Assembly (NCBI GenBank): GCA_000471925.1
Contig: CP006668.1
Location: forward strand, 2,418,001 to 2,482,000
DNA length: 64,000 nucleotides
Origin: Ralstonia pickettii DTP0602
GTDB lineage: Bacteria; Pseudomonadota; Gammaproteobacteria; Burkholderiales; Burkholderiaceae
Direction: 5' to 3'
The notes under the pieces are model-generated. The model was not told the DNA's origin. It did not search any database and saw only the letters and a program-made list of their open reading frames with translations. The translations under genes were made by a program, and so were the position numbers. Positions 7,780 through 15,527 of this stretch are shown in pieces (positions within the stretch are counted from its first letter, which is position 1; each line of letters opens with the position of its first letter).

Positions 7780-9278
7780 CTTGCCTTTACCCACAACTTC
7801 CGGCGGCTTACTCGTTTTTCTGGAAGATCCGATACATTTCGGTGATTTCGTGCAAAACGAGGAAGCCGCGCCAGAGGACAGTAGCACCGGGGGGATCGTC
7901 GTTTTTGCAACCCAGGTAGCCACCGAGCTTGGCGACCCAAAGGACCGCGTCGCTGAGTTTGGGTGCCTGCTCTGGTGGCTTGGTTGTGCCGTGCGTGCGG
8001 CAGTACAAGGCCTGCCATTCGAGCGATTGCAGTAGCACCGAGCAAGGGATATCGGCTTCGAGCCGGCCCAGCATAGTTGCGTACAAGATGCGCCAGCCGA
8101 TTACGGCGAACAGCGCCGTGGCCCGCAGGAACCGCTCCAGCGTCCCGAACTGCCGGGCTTCGATCTGGCAGCCACTTTTCAGGACACGATGCCAGGATTC
8201 AATGGTCCAGCGACGGGCGTACCAGCTCAGCCGTTCGAGCACATCTTCCAGCGTTTGGGTGGGCATTGAACTGAGCAACATCCATTCGAGCGGCTCAACG
8301 CCTTCGGGCGGGTCGAGTTCCAGCGCGTGAATGGCAAATACTTCGAGACTCGGTAGGGCCTCTGCACCGCGGCTGCGCGGCGGTCGCAGTTGGACGGGCA
8401 CACAGCGCAAAGCCAGTCGGGCGCTACGCGCCTGCCTGGCGCCGCTCCTGGGCACGTGCAGTACGGTCTCCCCAAGTACAGGAGCCGCAGCAACCGTCTC
8501 CCACAGATACTTCTCTGGGTGGTCCACGCCTCGATTCCAGGCGGCCCGCACCAACCAGTCCACCCCCGCTGGGCGCGGCGCCAGGAACACGTCATACACA
8601 TCGCCCTCGCGATCGCTGACGGCAACAAGGTGCGTGTCCGGACACTGCATCTTGAGCGGCTCAAGGCATTCCAGCCCCTCCAGCCACTTCACGCTTTCCT
8701 TGTCACGAATGGACAGCGCCCGGCGCTGCCTGGCCTTGCCCGATGCTTGCGGCGCACGCACCCACGTCTTCATGCTCAACACGCCCAGTGGCAGGCCCTC
8801 AGGCGTCACCGCCAGCACGCTGTGCAACATGAATCCGTGCAAATTGCCGCCCGTGCCGTGACCAAGTCCCTCAGTCGCGGGCAAATTTGCCAGATTGAAT
8901 TCCGTGGTGTCCTGCACCGCCAATACGACAGGTACCTGCTGCATGCGACCCACGGTTTGAACGACGTGGCTCGCCAGTATTCCGTCCGGGTCGACCGCCT
9001 CATTATCAAAGAAGCGATATGCCGCCTTGAGTTGGGCACCACTCAAGGCCTGCGGGAACGAAACATGGGCTTTTTGCGCCAGTCCGCGCGCCAATGCCAC
9101 AAGGCGCTGCGTGCGACGTGCATCGCCCAACTGAGCGCCACCGAATTCGTCGCTGGCCCAGTCTTCCAGATCTTCCGTATCAGGCAAAATTGCCACCACT
9201 GATTGTCAACTTCACCCGAAGTTAACACCGTCCAATCCGGTTTACAACCTTTCCTATCGAGATGTGGGTAAAGGCAAG
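7780..9278 (-). mobile_element. Complete IS4-family insertion sequence (about 1.5 kb)
   Basis: The element is about 1499 bp long, with identical 16-bp terminal inverted repeats CTTGCCTTTACCCACA at 7780 and, inverted, at 9278. It carries one transposase gene on the minus strand and is flanked by CCCTGAGGGG duplications. Removing the element and one duplication restores CCCTCTCCCC-CTGA-GGGGAGAGGG, a perfect hairpin, so the insertion hit the loop and stem of a REP-like palindrome. Intact ends, gene and duplication suggest a recent insertion. Confidence 0.85.
7808..9199 (-). CDS. IS4-family transposase
   Basis: This 463-residue DDE transposase appears intact. The catalytic triad can be placed at D97 (AVQDTTEF), D196 (VSDREGD) and E334. 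The IS4 signature Y-x2-R-x3-E-x6-K is exact at Y327, R330, E334 and K341. The N-terminal region with LGDARRTQRLVALA and FDNEAVDPDGI is typical of the Tn5/IS50-like branch and its DNA-binding domain. The gene runs antiparallel to the flanking genes and ends 28 bp from the left IS end. No frameshift or stop is present, so the element may be active. Confidence 0.92.
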   Translation of the reverse strand: MVAILPDTEDLEDWASDEFGGAQLGDARRTQRLVALARGLAQKAHVSFPQALSGAQLKAAYRFFDNEAVDPDGILASHVVQTVGRMQQVPVVLAVQDTTEFNLANLPATEGLGHGTGGNLHGFMLHSVLAVTPEGLPLGVLSMKTWVRAPQASGKARQRRALSIRDKESVKWLEGLECLEPLKMQCPDTHLVAVSDREGDVYDVFLAPRPAGVDWLVRAAWNRGVDHPEKYLWETVAAAPVLGETVLHVPRSGARQARSARLALRCVPVQLRPPRSRGAEALPSLEVFAIHALELDPPEGVEPLEWMLLSSMPTQTLEDVLERLSWYARRWTIESWHRVLKSGCQIEARQFGTLERFLRATALFAVIGWRILYATMLGRLEADIPCSVLLQSLEWQALYCRTHGTTKPPEQAPKLSDAVLWVAKLGGYLGCKNDDPPGATVLWRGFLVLHEITEMYRIFQKNE

Positions 9279-9288
9279 CCCTGAGGGG
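9279..9288. repeat. Right target-site duplication of the IS4-family element
   Basis: This is an exact copy of the CCCTGAGGGG at 7770-7779. It continues into AGAGGG, the other arm of the hairpin that was interrupted. Confidence 0.7.
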
Positions 9289-9516
9289 AGAGGGAGAAGG
9301 CCCAGACAAGCTCGGGCGGCGTTGGAGCACCCAAAACCGTTGGCTTGGCCTTGCGGGGTGGGTCTAGGGGCCGCCAATCCTTTCCTTGCCTTCTTCCCCC
9401 CGCCCGACTACAACCCCTAGTGATGCATGCTACTCGCCAGGCATCGCTGGCGGCCAGTGCGCACCCGGCACGGCCAGCGGCGCTTCACCGCAGGACTATC
9501 AGCCAGGACGCCCCCG

Positions 9517-10707
9517 ATGAATCTCGACCTGCTGGCCTCATTGCTGACCGCCGTCGTGGTGCTGCTGATCGGTACGCTGGTCAACCGGAGCGTCGGCGTA
9601 CTGTCGCGCTACAACATCCCCGACCCCGTCACCGGCGGACTGCTGTTCGCGATCGTGGCGTCGCTGGCGCTGGCGACAACAGGTTTCCGCGTGGTCATCG
9701 ACCCCGGCATGAAGCCGGTGCTGCTGCTGATGTTCTTCGGCGGCGTCGGGCTGGGCGCCGACCTGCGCATGCTCAAGCGCGGCGGCAAGGCGCTGGTCAT
9801 CTTCCTGATCATCCTGCTGCCTTATATCCTGGTGCAGAACGTGGTGGGCGTGGCCATGGCGAAGACGCTGGACCTGCACCCGATCTTCGGGCTGGTGAGC
9901 GGCTCCATCACGCTGGTCGGCGGCCACGGCACCGGCGCCGCATATGCCGAGCGCTTTGCCGAGGTCAACAACCTGCAGGCGGTGATGGACCTGTCGATGA
10001 CCGTGGCCACCATCGGCCTGATCGTCGGCGGCATCATCGGCGGCCCGGTGGCGCAGTACCTGATCTCGCGCTACAAGCTGCGCTCGACCGCGCGCGAGGC
10101 CGGCGACACCGAGGAAGAAGCCGCCGCCATCTCGCCCATCACCACCGTCGGCGCGCTGGCGGCGCTGGCCGGCATGCTGGCCGCGGTGATCGGCGGGCGC
10201 TGGATCGCCGCGCAGATGCCCGCCGGCCCCATCACCATCCCGGGCTTCCTGTGGTGCATGATGCTCGGCATCGCCATCCGCAACCTGCTGCCCTTTATCG
10301 GGCTGCGCTTTGACGACCGCGCCACCGACCTGATCACCAATGTCTGCCTGTCGCTGTTCCTGGTGATGACCATGATGGCGCTGGACCTGGCCGAGGTGGC
10401 ACTGTCCGCCGGGCCCTTCCTGCTGATCATCGCCATGCAGGTGGTGTTCATCATCCTCTACGTGGTGCTGGTGTGCTTCCGCTTCATGGGGCGCGACTAC
10501 GAGGCGGCGGTGACCTCGGCCGCCTTTATCGGCTTCAACATGGGCTCGACCGCCACCGCCATGGCCAATATGCGCGCCATCACCTCCCGCTACGGGCCGG
10601 CGCCCACCAGCTACCTGATCACGCCGCTGGCCGGCGCGTTCTTCGTCGACCTGATGAATGCGTTCGTGCTGACCATGATGCTGGCGTTGCCGCTGATCGG
10701 AGGCTGA
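9517..10707 (+). CDS. gltS: Sodium/glutamate symporter, GltS family
   Basis: This 396-residue inner-membrane protein has about ten helices in the inverted two-repeat GltS plan. The re-entrant loop signatures are visible: IPDPVTGGLLFAI in the first half, and GSITLVGGHGTGAAYAERF plus FIGFNMGSTATAMANM, the second-half counterpart. Length is that of the family. ATG 9517 was chosen because CCAGGA precedes it and family members start with a membrane helix here. The stop is followed after one base by the start of a TAXI-type binding lipoprotein, so the two are very likely translated together. GltS enzymes import glutamate with sodium; with the binding protein as partner the substrate range could differ. 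Confidence 0.9.
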   Translation: MNLDLLASLLTAVVVLLIGTLVNRSVGVLSRYNIPDPVTGGLLFAIVASLALATTGFRVVIDPGMKPVLLLMFFGGVGLGADLRMLKRGGKALVIFLIILLPYILVQNVVGVAMAKTLDLHPIFGLVSGSITLVGGHGTGAAYAERFAEVNNLQAVMDLSMTVATIGLIVGGIIGGPVAQYLISRYKLRSTAREAGDTEEEAAAISPITTVGALAALAGMLAAVIGGRWIAAQMPAGPITIPGFLWCMMLGIAIRNLLPFIGLRFDDRATDLITNVCLSLFLVMTMMALDLAEVALSAGPFLLIIAMQVVFIILYVVLVCFRFMGRDYEAAVTSAAFIGFNMGSTATAMANMRAITSRYGPAPTSYLITPLAGAFFVDLMNAFVLTMMLALPLIGG

Positions 10708-10708
10708 C

Positions 10709-12253
10709 ATGCGCCGCGCCTTCTTTGCCATCCTGTTCGCGCTGCTGGCTACGGCCTGGCTGGCAGGCTGCGGCGGCGGGCCGCCCGCCGAAGGCATCCG
10801 TACCGGCCTGAACGAGCGCCTGGCACAGGCGTTGCCGCCGGGCACGGTGGAGTTGGTCGGCATCGACCGGCGCGGTTCGCAGTCCGACACCAAGGCGCCG
10901 GCCGGCGAGACGCGCCGGGTGGTGTATTTCGATGCGGAGCTGAAGCTGCTGCGCGACTACGACTTCGGCGCCTGGGATTCGCCCGGCGTGGCGGGGCTGG
11001 TGTCCGCGCTCGGCTCAGGCCCGCGCGGCATCACCGGCATCACCAGCGGCGGCAACAAGGCGGGCGACATCATCCGCGCGCACGGCACCGCGCTGTACAA
11101 GCGCGAAGGGGAACGCTGGGTCAGCGTGCTGCCGGCCGGCTACCGCCCGGCCGAAGCCCCCGCCGTCGCCACCAATGCGCCGAGCGGCCCCGCAGCCATC
11201 CTCGACGCAATGCGCAAGGTGATCGAGTCCGTGCAGAAAGACGCCTCGCCGGCACAGCGCGCGATCATCGAGCAGGAGCTGACCACCGCGCACGCCAATA
11301 TCCGCGCCCGGCTGGCGCGCGCCAACGAAGGCTATGCCATCGCCGCCGGCGCCGAACACGGCCAGTACCTGCGCTTTGCGCAGGCGCTGGTGGACGGTGT
11401 CAAGGTGCGCGCGATCCCGCTGGTGACGCGCGGCGGCGAGGAAAACCTGCGGCTGCTGCGTGCCGGCAAGGTCTCGGTGGCGCTGGCGCAGGCCGATGCC
11501 GCGCTGGAGGCCTACGAGGGCAAGGGCGTGTTCGCCGGCGACGGCCCGCATGCGTCGCTGCGCGCCGTGGGCAGCCTGTACCCGGAACCGGTCCATGTGC
11601 TGGTCCGGGGCGCCGATCCGGCCAGGTCGGTCTCCGACCTGCGCGGCAAGCGCATCGCCGTGGGCGAGCGCGGCTCCGCATCGCGCGTCACCGTGCTGCG
11701 CGTGCTGGCCGCGCATGGCCTGACAGACAAGGACTTCAAGGCCGAGGAGGTCGGGCTGGGCCCGGCGCTGGTGGCGCTGCGCCAGAACCAGGTCGACGCC
11801 GTGATGCAGGTGATCGGCGTGCCGTCCGACAGTATCCGCGAGGCCATCGGCGAAATGCCGCTGCGGCTGCTGCCGCTGGATGAGCGCGCGATCGCCGCGA
11901 TGGTGGCGCAGAAGGCGGGGTATTTCCGCGCCACCATCGCGCCAGGCACCTATCCCGGCCTGCACGAGCCGGTGCGCAGCCTGGCCACGGCCGCCATCCT
12001 GGTAACCGGGCCGGACCTGTCGGATACCGAGGTGGCCGAACTCACCCGGCTGGTCTATGCGCACGGCCGCGACTTTGTCGCGCGCGGCAGCGCCCAGGGC
12101 GGGCAGATCAGCGTGGCCACCTCCCGCGAGGGGCTGGTGATCCCGCAGCACCTGGCGGCGGCAAAGGTGCTGGATGGGATGGCCCGCGGCGGTGCGGCTG
12201 CGCCGGCCACGCCGCCTGCTCCACCGCCGGCCTCGGGTGCGCGGGCGCGGTGA
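10709..12253 (+). CDS. TAXI-family substrate-binding lipoprotein coupled to GltS
   Basis: This 514-residue protein has a lipoprotein signal (LAGC, cysteine 21), so it is likely anchored to a membrane on the periplasmic side. The TAXI binding fold covers roughly residues 200-490: LRFAQALVDGVKVRAIPLVTRGGEENLRLLRAGKVSVALAQ is the start, with DLRGKRIAVGERGSASRVT and LGPALVALRQNQVDAVMQV further on. About 180 residues before it, with a YFDAELKLLRDYDF segment and a linker, are not part of the usual fold, and the tail is Ala/Pro-rich. TAXI proteins normally serve TRAP transporters, but no DctQ/M genes are here; instead the gene starts one base after gltS. Membrane-anchored TAXI proteins working with GltS-type carriers are known as a class in related bacteria, to my recollection. 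Confidence 0.85.
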   Translation: MRRAFFAILFALLATAWLAGCGGGPPAEGIRTGLNERLAQALPPGTVELVGIDRRGSQSDTKAPAGETRRVVYFDAELKLLRDYDFGAWDSPGVAGLVSALGSGPRGITGITSGGNKAGDIIRAHGTALYKREGERWVSVLPAGYRPAEAPAVATNAPSGPAAILDAMRKVIESVQKDASPAQRAIIEQELTTAHANIRARLARANEGYAIAAGAEHGQYLRFAQALVDGVKVRAIPLVTRGGEENLRLLRAGKVSVALAQADAALEAYEGKGVFAGDGPHASLRAVGSLYPEPVHVLVRGADPARSVSDLRGKRIAVGERGSASRVTVLRVLAAHGLTDKDFKAEEVGLGPALVALRQNQVDAVMQVIGVPSDSIREAIGEMPLRLLPLDERAIAAMVAQKAGYFRATIAPGTYPGLHEPVRSLATAAILVTGPDLSDTEVAELTRLVYAHGRDFVARGSAQGGQISVATSREGLVIPQHLAAAKVLDGMARGGAAAPATPPAPPPASGARAR

Positions 12254-12265
12254 CCCGCGGCACGC

Positions 12266-13063
12266 TCACGCCGCCGCGGCCAGTTCCTGCGCCAACCGGC
12301 AGCGCCGGTCCAGGAAATCGCTCGCATGCCCGTTGCTGCCGGCTGTCTTGTCGACCGGCTGGTCGACCACGACAAACCCCGTCCGGCCCTGCCGGTCACG
12401 CACATAGGTGACAAAGATGCCGCGGTCGGGCGGCGGCGCCGCGGCGCCGTCATTGGCCCCGTTGCGCACCAGCAGGAACGGATCGACCGTCAGCACAGGC
12501 GTGCTGGCCGGTACAAACTTCGCGCGTACCGGCTTGCCGTCGTGGCGCAGCGCGGTCCAGCCCGTGCCGATCGCGCCGCTGCCGCCATTGACGAGCGCCC
12601 GCGCAGCCGCGCTGATGCAATCGAGGTGGATGTGCAACTGGTCCTGGCTGCGCGAACTGCGGGAATTGATCGCCAGGCCCAGCATGTCGTCAGGCACCGC
12701 CTTGCCGAGCGCCTGGCCGACGATGCCGCGCGCCTCCCAGCCGAAGGCCCACGGGTTGGCGCCCGCGCCGTCCCACGCCTTGCCGTCTTCCACGCCGGTC
12801 ACCGGGTGTGCCGGGATCACCAGGTAGTGCGACACGCCAATGGCGTCCTTGTACAGCACCAGCCCGCGCGACCGGTCCACCTGGGCGCAGTCCGGATGCG
12901 ATGCCGGGGCGCTGGCCAGGCAACGCTGCTGCACGTTGCGCCACAAGCCGTCGCGCCCGCCCGACAGCGTGCCGATCACGCCCTCGGCGGTACAGCCCGG
13001 CAAGGCCAGGGCCGCCGCGAGCCACCACCACAACTGCATGCCGCGCAGCCTCAGCGCCGGCAT
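12266..13063 (-). CDS. cdh: CDP-diacylglycerol pyrophosphatase
   Basis: This 265-residue protein carries the signature of the Cdh family: SRSSRSQDQLHIHLDCI, a HIT-like histidine motif in which QLHIHLDC holds the catalytic residues. Other conserved pieces are DRSRGLVLYKD, HYLVIPAHPVTGVED and the tryptophan-rich WEARG block. Cdh hydrolyses CDP-diacylglycerol to phosphatidate and CMP at the membrane. The N-terminus (WWWLAAALALPGC) is a hydrophobic signal with a plausible lipobox at C24. The annotated start overlaps the end of the small gene upstream by 13 bp; Met9 is an alternative start. It is convergent with the TAXI gene. Confidence 0.88.
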   Translation of the reverse strand: MPALRLRGMQLWWWLAAALALPGCTAEGVIGTLSGGRDGLWRNVQQRCLASAPASHPDCAQVDRSRGLVLYKDAIGVSHYLVIPAHPVTGVEDGKAWDGAGANPWAFGWEARGIVGQALGKAVPDDMLGLAINSRSSRSQDQLHIHLDCISAAARALVNGGSGAIGTGWTALRHDGKPVRAKFVPASTPVLTVDPFLLVRNGANDGAAAPPPDRGIFVTYVRDRQGRTGFVVVDQPVDKTAGSNGHASDFLDRRCRLAQELAAAA

Positions 13064-13290
13064 GTCACTCCGTAGAAGGTGCCCGCGCGCGGGTTGGATA
13101 CCACATAGGCGTTGCGCTGCGCCCAGAACTGCGCGGTGCGGAAGGCCTCGGCCTCACGCTCGCTCCATGCCGTCGCCAGCAACGGCGCGGCTTCAGCGTC
13201 GGTGGTCGGGTAGACGCGCGCCTGGTAGCGGGCGGTTTGCAGCTCGCCGGTGCGGATGGTGCGGATCGTGACGTGGAGCGGCATAGGCAT
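13051..13290 (-). CDS. Small hypothetical protein coupled to cdh
   Basis: This 79-residue protein is not recognised. It is basic with an Ala/Glu-rich centre (AAPLLATAWSEREAEAFRTAQFWAQ) and a C-terminal half with aromatic and glycine residues (NAYVVSNPRAGTFYGVTCRR). It has no signal peptide and no membrane segment. Two in-frame ATGs (13290, 13284) are possible starts. Its 3' end overlaps the cdh start by 13 bp, which suggests translational coupling and is the main reason to call it real, together with a plausible amino acid composition compared with the other frames. A function in phospholipid turnover is possible but unsupported. Confidence 0.55.
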   Translation of the reverse strand: MPMPLHVTIRTIRTGELQTARYQARVYPTTDAEAAPLLATAWSEREAEAFRTAQFWAQRNAYVVSNPRAGTFYGVTCRR

Positions 13291-13470
13291 CGTCTCGTCG
13301 TGGAGATTCTGAAATCTTATCCACAGTCGTGTGTTGGTTTGATGACCGACTGTACAGGTTCGCGGCCTCGGCCGCCCTCCCATCATCCCACCATTCCCTC
13401 GGGACGAGGCTGCCGGGCAACAATGAATTGACGGACAATCTGCAGCAATCTTGAACGCCGGGAGACAGCG

Positions 13471-13956
13471 ATGCGGGCGCCAACCTATCGAAAGGTACTG
13501 ATTCTCGTGTTTTCGCACCTGGCCGCACTGGCGGCCGGCTTCGCGGCCGGCATCTACGTGCTGCCGATCCTGACGGCACAGGCCGGCGCCAGCCCGGAAC
13601 AAGTGCAGAAAGTGTCACAGCAGGCCCGCTATTCTGGCACCTTCCGCAAGGACCTGGCCGGCAGCGACGCCTTCCATTGGGCCAGCGGGCGCCTCCATGT
13701 CTCGCCGCAGGCCATCGCCTTCGAAGGCGAGGTGGCACCCGGGCCGGACTACCGCATCTACCTTGCGCCGGAATTCGTCGACACCGAGGCTGCTTTCCTC
13801 AGCCTGAAGGAGCGAGCGCTGCAGGTGGCAGAACTGAAGACCTTCGGCAACTTTACCGCGACGCTGCCCGCCGGCGTGGATCCGTCGCAATACAAGGCGG
13901 TAGTGATCTGGTGCGAGCGCTTCGGGCAGTTCATCAGCGCGGCGGCGTACCGGTAA
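13471..13956 (+). CDS. DM13-domain protein with N-terminal membrane anchor
   Basis: This 161-residue protein starts with a basic stretch and one hydrophobic helix (about residues 8-33), which is probably an anchor. The DM13 domain follows (about 50-160). Its hallmarks are FRKDLAGSDAFHWASGRLHV at the start, GPDYRIYLAPEF in the middle, FGNFTATLP, and the end KAVVIWCERFGQFISAAAY with the conserved tryptophan-cysteine pair. DM13 domains are thought to act in redox or electron-transfer chemistry through that cysteine; this is family knowledge and not proven here. The gene stands alone between a small divergent gene and a convergent porin. Confidence 0.82.
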   Translation: MRAPTYRKVLILVFSHLAALAAGFAAGIYVLPILTAQAGASPEQVQKVSQQARYSGTFRKDLAGSDAFHWASGRLHVSPQAIAFEGEVAPGPDYRIYLAPEFVDTEAAFLSLKERALQVAELKTFGNFTATLPAGVDPSQYKAVVIWCERFGQFISAAAYR

Positions 13957-14126
13957 GCGAAGCGGCAATGACCCCTCGCCAGGGCGGGAAGGAAAGGGAA
14001 AAAAGGACCGATCGAGGAACCGGCCCAACGAATCCCGCAATGCAAACCGCAGGCGTCGATATGAACATCACGCGCCCGCCCGTGCGCGTGTCGAGAACGT
14101 GCCGGGCGGGCGTCGGGCGGCTACGA

Positions 14127-15197
14127 TCAGAAGCGGTGGCGCAGGCCGATGGTGGCGCCGGTCTGGTTCTCGCCGGCGACCACGGTGCCAACGCCGTTCA
14201 GGCCCAGCGCGGAGCCGGACTTGTTCTTGGCGTAGCCCACGTTCAGGTACACGTCGGTGCGCTTGGACAGCGAGTAATCGGCCGACAACACGAACATCCA
14301 CGGATCCGCATCGCTGTTGCGCGTGTCGGTGTAGTACGCGGCGCCGGTCAGCTGGAACGCGGGCGTGAAGCGATACTGCGCGCCGGCCCAGTAGACGTTG
14401 CTGCGGGTGCTGGCGGCGGTGGCGCTGGAAACGCCGTCGTCGAGCAGCCAGCGGTAGCCGGCGAACACCTTGGCGTCGCCGAAGGCATAGGCGGTGCCCA
14501 CCGCGGCGCGCTTGGCGGCGCGGTCCTGCAGCGCCACGGTGGCGCCCTGGAACTGGTCATAGGCGGCGCCGACCGAGAAGCCGCCGGCGGCATACGACAG
14601 CCCGCCGCCGAAACTCTTCGCGACCTTGAATTCGCCCGGCACTTCGCCGTTGTTGTCGCGGCCGAAGCTGTAGAACGCGGTGGCGGTCAGGCCGCCGAAC
14701 TTGCCGGTGTACTTGATGGCGTTGTCGGCGCGGCCGTTGAAGGCCGAATCAACGCTGTTGAGCGAGTAGCGCGGGCCCACGCCCATCGGGTCGAAGGCGC
14801 CGAACAGGTCGTACAGCGCGTTCTGCTGGCGGCCCAGCGTGACGGCGCCGAAGCCGTTCTGCAGGCCGACGTAGGCCTGGCGGCCGAACAGGCGGTTGCC
14901 CTGGGCTGAGGTGCCGGTGTCGATGTCGAAGCCGCTCTCCAGCACGAAGATACCCTTCAGACCGCCGCCCAGGTCTTCGGTGCCGCGCAGGCCCCAGCGC
15001 GAACCGGACAGGTTGCCCGAGTTCATGCGCACGGCCGTACCCTCGGCGCCATTGCTGCCCGGCATGTTGTTAATCACTTCGACGCCGGCATCCACGATGC
15101 CATACAGCGTCACGTTCGACGCGGTCTGGGCCGACGCCACCCCGGATGCCGCCGAAGCGGCCACTGCTGCCGTCATTGCAAGGAGAGCTTTCTTCAC
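14127..15197 (-). CDS. Gram-negative porin (trimeric 16-strand type)
   Basis: This 356-residue outer-membrane porin has a signal peptide cleaved after GVASAQ, then the start SNVTLYGIVDAGVEVI. Its C-terminus is GATIGLRHRF, ending in the terminal phenylalanine needed for outer-membrane insertion. Loop 3 type sequence is present in RQQNALYDLFGAFDPM. These match the beta-proteobacterial porin family. The start was placed at GTG 15197 (VKKALLAMTAAVAA), because a lysine-rich signal start fits there and upstream residues look non-coding; an ATG 30 bp further upstream would add ten residues. Substrate selectivity is not readable. Its leader contains a 9-bp tandem repeat. Confidence 0.92.
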   Translation of the reverse strand: MKKALLAMTAAVAASAASGVASAQTASNVTLYGIVDAGVEVINNMPGSNGAEGTAVRMNSGNLSGSRWGLRGTEDLGGGLKGIFVLESGFDIDTGTSAQGNRLFGRQAYVGLQNGFGAVTLGRQQNALYDLFGAFDPMGVGPRYSLNSVDSAFNGRADNAIKYTGKFGGLTATAFYSFGRDNNGEVPGEFKVAKSFGGGLSYAAGGFSVGAAYDQFQGATVALQDRAAKRAAVGTAYAFGDAKVFAGYRWLLDDGVSSATAASTRSNVYWAGAQYRFTPAFQLTGAAYYTDTRNSDADPWMFVLSADYSLSKRTDVYLNVGYAKNKSGSALGLNGVGTVVAGENQTGATIGLRHRF

Positions 15198-15527
15198 TGT
15201 AGTTTCTCTGTATTCTGTTTGATTCATGACACTGCGCCGGACCCGTCCCGAGCCAGACCCGGCCAACCTGCTTAATCCGCTTATTCCGCTTATTCCGCTC
15301 AACTTGCTTAAAGCGACTAACCCGATCAACCCGGCAACGGCGCATCGTCCGCACGAGTGGCGGCCTGCGCATTGTGCTGGCGCAATATGAAAGCCTTGTG
15401 ACGCATGCTTGGCAGCAAGATGTGCCGCATAGCTCTCGGATGGGGGTTTTCCCTGTGAGCAACGGGAACGATTTGGTAGGATGCAGGCTTTTCCGACGAC
15501 GGTAATGCCAGTGCCCCGTGCCGCCAT
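15198..15527. other. Divergent gap between porin and penicillin-binding protein genes
   Basis: This 330-bp stretch holds no credible gene. It contains the porin leader with its 9-bp tandem repeats (15271-15297 and degenerate copies to about 15333) and should hold promoters for both flanking genes. I could not pick convincing promoter hexamers. Confidence 0.6.
15271..15297. repeat. Short 9-bp tandem repeat in the porin leader
   Basis: Three adjacent units, CTTAATCCG then CTTATTCCG twice, are followed by degenerate 9-mers up to about 15333. On the porin strand they read as AGCGGAATA units. Two exact copies make this the kind of tract that can slip during replication. An effect on porin expression is possible but unproven. 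Confidence 0.65.

Noticed and set aside
9364..9420. CTAGGGG/CCCCTAG inverted repeat upstream of gltS
   Set aside because: Only 7-bp arms separated by 43 bp, which is common by chance in GC-rich leaders.
15271..15333. CRISPR-like array in the porin leader
   Set aside because: The repeat unit is only 9 bp, tandem without spacers, and no cas gene is near.
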